Shown here piece after piece: positions 1 to 5,386 of a stretch of 9,077 nt of DNA (positions are counted from its first letter, which is position 1; each line of letters starts with the position of its first letter). The notes under the pieces are model-generated. The model ran no database searches. It saw only the letters and a list, made by a program, of their open reading frames with translations, and was not told the DNA's origin. Origin of the DNA: a bacterium (lineage in GTDB: Bacteria > SZUA-182 > DTGQ01); contig JAILZY010000120.1 of NCBI GenBank assembly GCA_023512255.1, forward strand, positions 1 through 9,077. The letters are read 5' to 3'. Both the position numbers and the translations under genes were made by a program.

Positions 1-34
1 ACTTTCTTCTCTCTTTATTTTCTCTCCTCCCCTT

Positions 35-62
35 TATATTTTCAACATTATTTTTTCAACAT
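35..62. repeat. 14-bp imperfect tandem duplication
   Basis: Positions 35-48 and 49-62 both end in TTTTCAACAT and match at 13 of 14 positions. It is probably a replication-slippage duplication in non-coding DNA. Confidence 0.7.
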
Positions 63-103
63 GGGGAACATCTGTGGCAAGAGTAGTAAAAGAAATTCGT
101 TCT

Positions 104-131
104 TATTTATTAGCTACTATTTATTAGCTAC
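104..131. repeat. 14-bp perfect tandem duplication
   Basis: TATTTATTAGCTAC occurs at 104-117 and again, without a gap, at 118-131. It sits just beyond the end of the decayed restriction-endonuclease gene. Confidence 0.9.
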
Positions 132-176
132 CATTGAGAGACATAACCCTAATAAGAGCTAAGCCCCTTCGAGGGT

Positions 177-921
177 TTATAGTTGTTCTGATATAGGGTT
201 TATGGTGTCTGATATATAAGAGCGATTGCCTTTAATATACAAGACAGCATCCAAGATAGCTATGGTTATCGCCTCTACATTTTTTATTTCCAAGGTAGCG
301 ATAGCATCATTGAATTGCGCGTTTTGATGACCTCCAAAATCAGTTAAAAATTTAGCTTATCCAATTATATATTTATTTCCCATTGAATCTGGCAATAAAA
401 TCTAGGCCTTTATTTCTTTTGTAATGTAATCTTTCTTTAGCGAAAGAAAGCATCTCTCTATCGCTACCATCAAGGATGGCATTTTCTTTTGTATTAATAA
501 ATTCATCAATTTTAATAGGTTGTATGCCTAATGATTTTTTATTAAGCCACCTCCTAAACAAGGGACCAATTTGTCGATTGGTCTCTTTGGGCTCGGAGCA
601 TTTTACAAAAATATTATCTAATCCCATCTCATAAAGACGACCACAGAGACGATCAATTGTTGCTAGATTTCTTTTAATTGCTGAGGGATCTCGTTTTAGG
701 TATGCAACATAAGAATCTTTAATTGGGAAAAGGTTTAGTTTTAATAAATTTTTGATTAGTCCAAAGTTATCGCGTTTTTTAAATGCTTTCTCGACCTCTT
801 TCCAAATATCTTTATTTATATCTCGTATTCCTTCAGGAATTGTTGGATAAACTTGGAAGAGATCATCTAAGTAACTTCTTTGATTTGCATATTCAATACT
901 TAATGTTATCCAATAATTCAT
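177..921 (-). pseudogene. Decayed type II restriction endonuclease (PD-(D/E)XK type)
   Basis: The start ATG is at 921; the intact frame runs 182 codons (MNYWITLSIEYANQRSYLDD at the N-terminus) to a stop at 373-375. The end of this frame, KGLDFIARFNGK, looks like the first half of a PD-(D/E)XK nuclease core, with Asp174 as catalytic Asp. The second half lies downstream in another frame: YIIG, then TAA at 357-359, then AKFLTDFGGHQNAQF and on to a stop at 177-179. Removing one copy of the tandem ATTT duplication (371-378, plus strand) joins both halves into one 247-codon frame. The TAA then sits exactly where the ExK glutamate of GEAKF is expected (a GAA to TAA change). The family call rests on remembered motifs (KDSYVAYLKRDPSAI, EPKETNRQIGP, GEAKFLTDFGGHQ) common in type II endonucleases, possibly Tsp45I-like; recognition site unknown. 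No methyltransferase is visible. The gene is AT-richer than its neighbours and abuts the tRNA-Ser 3' end, suggesting acquired DNA. No Shine-Dalgarno precedes the start. Confidence 0.75.
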
Positions 922-922
922 A

Positions 923-937
923 GTCTCAAGATGAGAC
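923..937. promoter_or_regulatory. Hairpin/palindrome immediately before the dead endonuclease start
   Basis: On the minus strand GTCTCA-TCT-TGAGAC forms a perfect 6-bp inverted repeat ending one base before the ATG at 921. It could be an operator (restriction-modification controller sites are short palindromes near such starts) or an RNA hairpin over the initiation region. Nothing in the window encodes a controller protein, so the role is a guess. Confidence 0.35.
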
Positions 938-966
938 CGCAATTTGAGAAATCCTAAAAAGCTAAA

Positions 967-1064
967 TGGCGGAGAGGGTGGGATTCGAACCCACGTGCCC
1001 TGCTCATCACAGGACAAGTCGATTTCGAGTCGACCCCGTTACGGCCAGACTTCGGTACCTCTCC
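967..1064 (-). tRNA. tRNA-Ser(CGA)
   Basis: Read on the minus strand, acceptor arms GGAGAGG (1064-1058) and CCTCTCC (977-971) pair, followed by discriminator G and an encoded CCA (969-967). The D stem is CCG/CGG. The anticodon stem GTCGA/TCGAC encloses the loop CTCGAAA, giving anticodon CGA. The long variable arm (GTCCTG paired with CAGGGC) is the class II hallmark of serine tRNA. The T arm is GTGGG-TTCGAAT-CCCAC. It decodes UCG. Its 5' 26 bases overlap the 3' end of tadA, so it is probably transcribed with tadA and cut out by RNase P. After the CCA comes TTTAGCTTTTT, which may help end transcription. Confidence 0.97.
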
Positions 1065-1560
1065 GCGAACCATCATTTCTGAGCTGAGCAAAAAAGCTCT
1101 GGAGCAAGGATAATGACCGCTCTCTGCCAACTCCTTCGATAACCTCCAGCTTTCCATCTCCCCAGAGCCAAACTGCCCCGATTTTTGATCTCACGGCACC
1201 ACTCTTTGGCTCTCTGAGAGCATAAATGAGCTGTGAAATTTTGGCCAGCCTAATAGCTCCAAGACACATGAGGCAGGGCTCTACGGTTACATATATCCTA
1301 CACCCCGTCAGCCTCCATTCGCCCAAGGCAGAGCCTGCCTGGCGAAGAGCCATGATCTCCGCATGAGCCGTAGGGTCTGCCTTTGCCTCAACCTGATTGT
1401 GCCCCCGGCCAATTATTGTCTCACCCTGCACGACTACGGCTCCAATCGGCACCTCTTGTTCTCTCAGACCACGTTCTGCCTCCTCTAGGGCAGCGTTCAT
1501 GAAATTTTCATGAAAATTATCAAGGATATCAATATCTTCTCCTTCAGGACCTAAGGCCAT
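1039..1560 (-). CDS. tadA: tRNA-specific adenosine deaminase TadA
   Basis: This zinc-dependent cytoplasmic deaminase converts adenosine-34 to inosine in the anticodon of tRNA-Arg(ACG). The cytidine-deaminase fold signatures are clear: AHAEI (zinc ligand His66, catalytic proton-shuttle Glu68) and EPCLMC (zinc ligands Cys96 and Cys99). EVPIGAVVV, GHN and PTAHAE also match TadA. At 173 aa it is near family length. The start is uncertain. ATG at 1560 has no Shine-Dalgarno and lies 2 bases after a TATAAT, while Met21 (codon at 1500) would cut into FHENFMNAALEEA, which aligns with the conserved TadA N-terminus. The C-terminal residues RRGTEVWP and the TAA stop are encoded inside the tRNA-Ser gene, the stop falling in its D loop. 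The spacer to the upstream ATPase gene is 170 bases and holds a separate promoter. Confidence 0.95.
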   Translation of the reverse strand: MALGPEGEDIDILDNFHENFMNAALEEAERGLREQEVPIGAVVVQGETIIGRGHNQVEAKADPTAHAEIMALRQAGSALGEWRLTGCRIYVTVEPCLMCLGAIRLAKISQLIYALREPKSGAVRSKIGAVWLWGDGKLEVIEGVGRERSLSLLQSFFAQLRNDGSRRGTEVWP

Positions 1561-1562
1561 AA

Positions 1563-1595
1563 ATTATACTATCAGGATAACCTTCAGAGTGTCAA
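1563..1595 (-). promoter_or_regulatory. Sigma70-type promoter for tadA-tRNA-Ser
   Basis: On the minus strand a perfect -35 TTGACA (1595-1590) is followed after 16 bases by GATAGT (1573-1568) and then a perfect TATAAT (1568-1563, 21-base spacing). Use of GATAGT would start transcription within a base or two of the tadA ATG, giving an essentially leaderless mRNA. Use of TATAAT would start just inside the reading frame. Confidence 0.6.
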
Positions 1596-1633
1596 GCGGT
1601 TTATGTACCGGACAGATGCCCCCAATTCCCCTC

Positions 1634-1687
1634 TTGATATCTTTACTGTTTGATATCTTTGGGTATTTATTGTTTGGGTATTTATTG
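1634..1687. repeat. Two consecutive short tandem duplications
   Basis: TTGATATCTTT occurs at 1634-1644 and 1650-1660 (period 16). TTTGGGTATTTATTG is perfectly duplicated at 1658-1672 and 1673-1687 (period 15). They lie in the spacer between the ATPase gene and the tadA promoter and look like slippage products rather than binding sites. Confidence 0.85.
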
Positions 1688-1730
1688 GTAGATTTTCATG
1701 CCATTGCCCAACTTTATATAATCTCCAGTT

Positions 1731-2441
1731 TTATGTATATCTTGTTTTGACCAGCAGCGTCTTAGGATCCAGCTTGACATGGAGAGCTGTAGGATTGAAA
1801 TCATCATGGTCCTTCAGCAGCCTCAGAAAGATGGCATCCTTCACTGGATCGAGGGCGACAATAACACTCAAAAGGTCCTCGAATTGACTGTAGGGGGCTG
1901 GAATGCCGTGCTCATTAATAAGCTGACCTTCGCGGTGGGTGCGGGCCGAACACCACATCTCAAGGCTAAACTCTTCAGCAATCTTTTTGAATGACTCAAC
2001 CTCGGCTCTGGTGGTATGTTCAAAATCAAACCCATCAACAATTACTACCTGAGGAGTAAATCCTCCTTGATGTATGGAGGTCTGGATCGCAGATCTCATC
2101 TTATCAATAGAAAAGGAGCGGTTCATGTAGCTCATGATAATGAGATTTTTTTCTACCATCTCCCGAAGCTCATTAGCATTCTCCAGTTGAAAGGATTCAA
2201 CCAGATTACTGGTGATCTGATCATACCAGACCCTGACCTTATCCACGCTCTTTTCAATTCCAAAGTGCACTACCTTGTTTCCCCGCACTATATCATCCAG
2301 GGCGAGATAAACAAGGCAGGCTGTTTTCCCGACACCGGCCCGGGCCATAAAAATGCCGATATTGCCCTTTCCCAAGCCGCCATGGATGGATTTTTCAAAA
2401 ATCCGAAAAGGGCTTTTCTTTTCCATTTCACTGAGAAGCAT
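1731..2441 (-). CDS. Stand-alone RecA/DnaB-like P-loop ATPase, function unknown
   Basis: The start is ATG at 2441 because it has a strong Shine-Dalgarno (AAGGAGAG, about 2445-2452) at good spacing; an upstream in-frame ATG at 2483 lacks one. The 236-aa product is essentially a single RecA-type ATPase core. Walker A is ARAGVGKT (33-40, the first Gly replaced by Ala), FGIEKS (60-65) resembles the DnaB FSLEMS strand with the catalytic Glu at 63, and Walker B is VVIVDG (132-137, Asp136). MWCSART (162-168) sits where DnaB/KaiC proteins have the sensor strand. No DnaB N-terminal domain, primase, zinc finger or membrane segment is visible, so it is not a replicative helicase. It follows fusA by 96 bases in the same direction and may share its transcript. 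Function is not known to me; the DnaB/KaiC-like fold call is firm, a named role is not. Confidence 0.8.
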   Translation of the reverse strand: MLLSEMEKKSPFRIFEKSIHGGLGKGNIGIFMARAGVGKTACLVYLALDDIVRGNKVVHFGIEKSVDKVRVWYDQITSNLVESFQLENANELREMVEKNLIIMSYMNRSFSIDKMRSAIQTSIHQGGFTPQVVIVDGFDFEHTTRAEVESFKKIAEEFSLEMWCSARTHREGQLINEHGIPAPYSQFEDLLSVIVALDPVKDAIFLRLLKDHDDFNPTALHVKLDPKTLLVKTRYT

Positions 2442-2492
2442 TGACTCTCCTTTCTTAATGAAAATACGAGGAGAAAACCACAATTTACCAAC

Positions 2493-2518
2493 CTTACCTC
2501 TCCATCGGGAGAGGTGAG
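2493..2518. other. Strong intergenic hairpin between fusA and the ATPase gene
   Basis: CTTACCTCTCC, loop ATCG, GGAGAGGTGAG form an 11-bp stem with one G-T wobble. No T-run follows on either strand, so it is not a classical intrinsic terminator. It resembles the widespread CCTCTCCC...GGGAGAGG intergenic repeat class. It could stabilise or process a fusA-ATPase mRNA. Confidence 0.6.
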
Positions 2519-2522
2519 TGCC

Positions 2523-2542
2523 TTAGATTACTTTAGATTACT
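2523..2542. repeat. 10-bp perfect tandem duplication across the fusA stop codon
   Basis: TTAGATTACT at 2523-2532 is repeated at 2533-2542. The fusA stop TAA (2538-2540) lies in the copy at 2533-2542, so the other copy extends past the gene end. Confidence 0.9.
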
Positions 2543-4622
2543 TTTTCTTCTTCCCATTCTTCTCCTGATACTTCTTTTTCAGCTCCTCGGCAATGGTCTG
2601 AGGTACAGGACTGTACTTGCAAAACTCCATGGTAAATTCTGCTTTCCCTTGAGTTGCAGAACGCAGAGCGGTCGAATATCCAAACATTTCAGCCAGCGGC
2701 ACCTCAGCTTCAACAACGCTGCGGAACCCATCTTCAGAGGTACTGATAATAATTCCCCGACGCTGGTTCAATCCCCCGATAATGGCTCCCTGAAACTCAC
2801 TGGGCCCCTCGACCGAGACTTTCATGATCGGCTCTTGAATGATCGGCTGGGCCTTTTCATACGCCTGCCAGAAAGCCCCTTGAGCAGCCTGTTGAAAAGC
2901 AATATCTGATGAGTCTACCGGATGGGAGGCCCCATCGTTGATTGTAATCTGCAGGCCAGTGATCGGAAAGCCGATTAGCCTCCCCTTTTTCAAGCAGGCT
3001 TGAAAGCCCTTGTCGCAGGAGGGAATAAACTCTCTGGGGATTGCTCCACCGACAATCTTATCAATAAAAACATAATGCTCTTCAGAAGGTTCCATGAATC
3101 CGGCCACTCTACCATATTGGCCTGCCCCACCGGTCTGCTTCTTGTGGGTGTAGTTGAATTCTGCTCTCCGAGAGATGGTTTCCCGATAGGCGACTTCGGG
3201 CATACCCGTCTCAACCTCAGCGCCGTACTCCCGACGCATCCGCTCGATGTAGATATCGAGGTGCAGCTCTCCCATTCCGCAGATGATGGTCTCGTCCGTT
3301 TCCGGGTCAATGTAGGAGCGAAACGTCGGATCCTCTTTGGTAAAGCGGGCCAATGCCTTGGACATACTGACCTGGGATTTATTGTCCTTGGGAACGATTT
3401 TCAATTTGATGACCGGCTCAGGCACATGCATCGAGGTCATGGTATACTGGATGCCCTCAGAAGTAAAGGTATCACCGGAGGCACAATCAATGCCAAAGAG
3501 AGCGACAATATCTCCTCCCCTGGTTTCCTCGATATCCTCCATCTGATCCGCATGCATGCGGACCAGCCGCCCGACCTTGATCTTTTTCCCAGTCCGAGCA
3601 TTGATCAGGGTGTCTCCCTTTTTGAGGCTCCCCTGGTAGACCCGAATATAGGTCAGCTGCCCATATCTTCCTTCCTCTAACTTAAAAGCCAGCGCCACCA
3701 GGGGCTTATCTGGATCGGGCTGGAGAGTTACCAATCCTCCGCCATTGCCAATATCAATGGCCTCGTTGTGAATATCAGCCGGATTGGGCAAATACCTGCA
3801 CACTGCATCCAGCAGGGGCTGAACCCCCTTGTTCTTATAGGCAGATCCCATAAATACCGGCGTCAATTTCAGAGCCAGAGTTCCTTTGCGGATAGCATTG
3901 ATTATGAGCTCTTCGGTTACTTGTCCATCCAATATGGCCTCGGTTAATTCATCACAAAAGAGCGAAGCTGCATCCAGCATCTCTTCCCGTTTGATTTCGG
4001 CCAACTCCATCAATTCGGCTGGGATAGTGTCGGTGCGGACAATCTCTCCCTGAGGTCCATCAAAATAGATGGCCTTCATGCTGACCAGATCCACAACCCC
4101 TTGAAAATTTTGCTCAAGACCAATAGGAATCTGCATAGCTACGGCATTTAGATTTAACTTATCCCGTAGTTGATCGACTACCCGCAGGGGATTTGCCCCA
4201 GAGCGGTCGCATTTATTGACAAAGGCTAGCCTGGGGACTTTATAGCGGCTCATCTGGCGGTCAACAGTAATGGATTGGGACTGGACACCACCGACACCGC
4301 AGAGCACTAGGATCGCTCCATCCAGAACCCGCAGGGCCCGCTCAACCTCGATGGTAAAATCTACATGCCCTGGGGTATCAATAATATTAATGAAATAATC
4401 CCCCCAATTGCAGAAGGTAGCTGCAGAGGCGATCGTTATACCCCGCTCTCTTTCCAGCTCCATTGAGTCCATAGTTGCTCCGACCCCATCTTTTCCCTTA
4501 ACCTCGTGAATGGCATGGATTCTTTTAGTGTAAAAAAGGATTCGCTCAGTGAGGGTCGTTTTTCCCGAGTCGATATGGGCACTGATTCCAATGTTGCGAA
4601 CTTTGGTTAAATCTTTTATCAT
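2538..4622 (-). CDS. fusA: Translation elongation factor G (spdEFG1-like)
   Basis: EF-G is the ribosome-dependent GTPase that drives tRNA-mRNA translocation in the cytoplasm. The 694-aa product is full length. GTPase motifs are G1 AHIDSGKTT (15-23), G2 RGIT (60-63), G3 DTPGH (82-86), G4 NKCD (136-139, instead of the usual NKMD) and G5 GSAYKN (259-264). Domain II follows from about 300, domain III around 405-480 ([10 protein letters not shown]), domain IV around 485-600 (GGAGQYGRV at 498-506; decoding-site tip SHPVDSSD at 566-573, His567) and domain V to about 675, ending in a lysine-rich tail. [27 protein letters not shown] and NKCDR match the spirochaete/planctomycete/delta and mitochondrial EFG1 type as I know it. 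The ATG at 4622 is preceded by GGAGG (4636-4640) at a long 13-base spacing. There are no neighbouring rpsL, rpsG or tuf genes, so this is not the classical str operon copy; a second EF-G elsewhere is likely. Confidence 0.96.
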   Translation of the reverse strand: MIKDLTKVRNIGISAHIDSGKTTLTERILFYTKRIHAIHEVKGKDGVGATMDSMELERERGITIASAATFCNWGDYFINIIDTPGHVDFTIEVERALRVLDGAILVLCGVGGVQSQSITVDRQMSRYKVPRLAFVNKCDRSGANPLRVVDQLRDKLNLNAVAMQIPIGLEQNFQGVVDLVSMKAIYFDGPQGEIVRTDTIPAELMELAEIKREEMLDAASLFCDELTEAILDGQVTEELIINAIRKGTLALKLTPVFMGSAYKNKGVQPLLDAVCRYLPNPADIHNEAIDIGNGGGLVTLQPDPDKPLVALAFKLEEGRYGQLTYIRVYQGSLKKGDTLINARTGKKIKVGRLVRMHADQMEDIEETRGGDIVALFGIDCASGDTFTSEGIQYTMTSMHVPEPVIKLKIVPKDNKSQVSMSKALARFTKEDPTFRSYIDPETDETIICGMGELHLDIYIERMRREYGAEVETGMPEVAYRETISRRAEFNYTHKKQTGGAGQYGRVAGFMEPSEEHYVFIDKIVGGAIPREFIPSCDKGFQACLKKGRLIGFPITGLQITINDGASHPVDSSDIAFQQAAQGAFWQAYEKAQPIIQEPIMKVSVEGPSEFQGAIIGGLNQRRGIIISTSEDGFRSVVEAEVPLAEMFGYSTALRSATQGKAEFTMEFCKYSPVPQTIAEELKKKYQEKNGKKKK

Positions 4623-4708
4623 TTTATTCTCAAATCCTCCAGATGTTGTTCTCCTCGCTCATCTTGTTGATGTCGCTTCACAATTCATTTTATAGATTGA
4701 GGTCTCCT

Positions 4709-4726
4709 ATGCTGATTCATGCTGAT
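4709..4726. repeat. Direct repeat ATGCTGAT with 10-bp period upstream of fusA
   Basis: ATGCTGAT at 4709-4716 and 4719-4726 recur exactly one helical turn apart, about 90 bases before the fusA start. This spacing suits a protein bound to one face of DNA, but no regulator can be named. No good promoter is evident between 4623 and 4808. A 10-codon frame ([10 protein letters not shown], minus) overlaps the fusA Shine-Dalgarno but has no ribosome site of its own. Confidence 0.35.
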
Positions 4727-4808
4727 ATTTTGGTTAATTCCCTAAGACAGCATGTTCAGATTACTGCTAGAAAAACACTGATCACCAAGTTACTGATTCT
4801 AAAGGAAT

Positions 4809-4847
4809 AAAAAGTTTCCTAGAAGAGAGAACGTCCTCTTCTGGAAA
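4809..4847 (-). terminator. Intrinsic terminator of the candidate RNA
   Basis: On the minus strand TTTCC-AGAAGAG and CTCTTCT-A-GGAAA form a 12-bp stem with a single bulged base and an 8-base loop. They are followed by CTTTTTATT. On the plus strand no T-run follows the hairpin, so the direction is minus. It lies upstream of fusA rather than after a gene. Confidence 0.7.
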
Positions 4848-4966
4848 CCCAGTGTGAGAGTAGCCAGCGCCTCCGGCCTGGTTAGTTTTTAGGATATCCG
4901 AAAAGCAGCAGCTCTTCTCGTTAACGAAGATCTATGAGCGAGTATTTCTCTTAGCGGCATAGGGTT
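4809..4966 (-). ncRNA. Candidate small RNA or attenuated fusA leader
   Basis: A promoter (-35/-10 at 4997-4969) would start a minus-strand transcript near 4961-4966, and a hairpin plus T-run ends it near 4809, giving about 150-158 nt. Four hairpins can be drawn: 4932-4962 (CTATG/CATAG with inner GC and GAG/CTC pairs), 4913-4930 (TCTTC/GAAGA), 4864-4881 (CCAG-GCC/GGC-CTGG with a one-base bulge) and the terminator 4815-4847. No reading frame of note lies inside. AGAAGAG occurs both at 4918-4912 and as the upstream terminator arm at 4842-4836. Either copy can pair with CTCTTCT at 4827-4821, which would allow a terminator/antiterminator switch controlling fusA 190 bases further on. I do not recognise a known RNA family; it could equally be an independent sRNA. 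Confidence 0.45.
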
Positions 4967-4968
4967 AT

Positions 4969-4997
4969 ATAATATCACTAAATTGACTAAAAGGCAA
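4969..4997 (-). promoter_or_regulatory. Sigma70-type promoter of the candidate RNA
   Basis: On the minus strand TTGCCT (4997-4992) and TATTAT (4974-4969) are separated by exactly 17 bases. Each differs from consensus at two positions or fewer. It points toward the hairpin cluster and fusA. Confidence 0.55.
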
Positions 4998-5271
4998 CCC
5001 TTATCTCCCCCCCAGATACTCCCCACATTATGTCCAATTATAGTGTTCCCTTTTCCCCAGGGCGATTGCATGAAAAATTACTTGGCTAATAATATCAAGA
5101 AGATATTATAGAGTTATCCTAAAATTAATGATTAATCTACATAAATATTTAATATCTTTAGGAGAGATTTTTACTTTTTTTAATTCCAAATCCTGAAAAT
5201 AGCCGATAAGTTTTATCTAAATTTACTAGCCATCTTATCATTAAATTTCATCAAATTGGCTTTAGTGGTTC
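4998..5271. other. AT-rich spacer without a supported gene
   Basis: A possible 60-codon minus-strand frame (5071-4889) crosses the candidate RNA promoter, has no Shine-Dalgarno and resembles nothing, so I do not call it. The stretch contains an AT-rich 8-bp stem (ATAATATC 5089-5096, GATATTAT 5102-5109, loop AAGAA). Confidence 0.5.
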
Positions 5272-5300
5272 TATCGCTAAGTAAATATATTTTAACGATA
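5272..5300. promoter_or_regulatory. Operator-like inverted repeat upstream of the P-type ATPase
   Basis: TATCGCTAA (5272-5280) and TTAACGATA (5292-5300) are inverted 9-bp arms with one mismatch, separated by 11 bases that include the palindrome AAATATATTT. The position, 87 bases before the metal-transporter ATPase start, suits a metal-responsive repressor or activator site. No regulator gene is in the window. Confidence 0.4.
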
Positions 5301-5308
5301 ACCTATCG

Positions 5309-5332
5309 AGGCCAAAACCTTAAGATTGGCCT
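5309..5332 (+). promoter_or_regulatory. Leader hairpin before the P-type ATPase, possible attenuator
   Basis: AGGCCAA and TTGGCCT pair in a 7-bp stem around a 10-base loop, followed by TTAATTAATTATT. The trailing run is only partly T-rich, so any terminator would be weak. Confidence 0.3.
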
Positions 5333-5386
5333 TTAATTAATTATTCCGTACTTGGCGAGGAAACCTTTTAGAGGGGAGAAGGAGTG

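Larger units (their letters stand above)
1..176. other. AT-rich flank, no gene seen
   Basis: This stretch lies downstream of the decayed restriction-endonuclease gene and holds no convincing coding region. It contains two separate short tandem duplications with a 14-bp period, listed individually. A frame running from 180 down to a stop at 124-126 reads GLALIRVMSLNGS near its end, which might be a further frameshifted piece of the same dead gene. I cannot support this beyond a weak resemblance. Confidence 0.5.

Noticed and set aside
922-1017. A 32-residue N-terminal extension of the restriction-endonuclease frame beginning at 1017
   Set aside because: The extension is translated from the tRNA-Ser gene and the short spacer; the family-like sequence begins at MNYWITL (921).
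2442-2483. Upstream ATG at 2483 as the ATPase start
   Set aside because: The ATG at 2441 has a strong Shine-Dalgarno at proper spacing, and the extra 14 residues include that site.
3000-3680. A 226-codon plus-strand frame inside fusA
   Set aside because: It is antisense to an intact EF-G gene and shows no family motifs; a shadow frame.
4861-4895. Plus-strand GCCTCCGGCCT, recalling the core of the c-di-GMP-I riboswitch
   Set aside because: The conserved partner segments of that riboswitch are absent, the nearest plus-strand gene is about 500 bases away, and the terminator geometry favours the minus strand.
4877-4900. Minus-strand CTAAAAACTAACC, recalling the tail of a preQ1-I riboswitch
   Set aside because: No matching first stem and loop precede it, and no queuosine gene follows.
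4889-5071. A 60-codon minus-strand frame
   Set aside because: It has no ribosome site and no recognisable sequence, and it spans the promoter and 5' hairpins of the candidate RNA.
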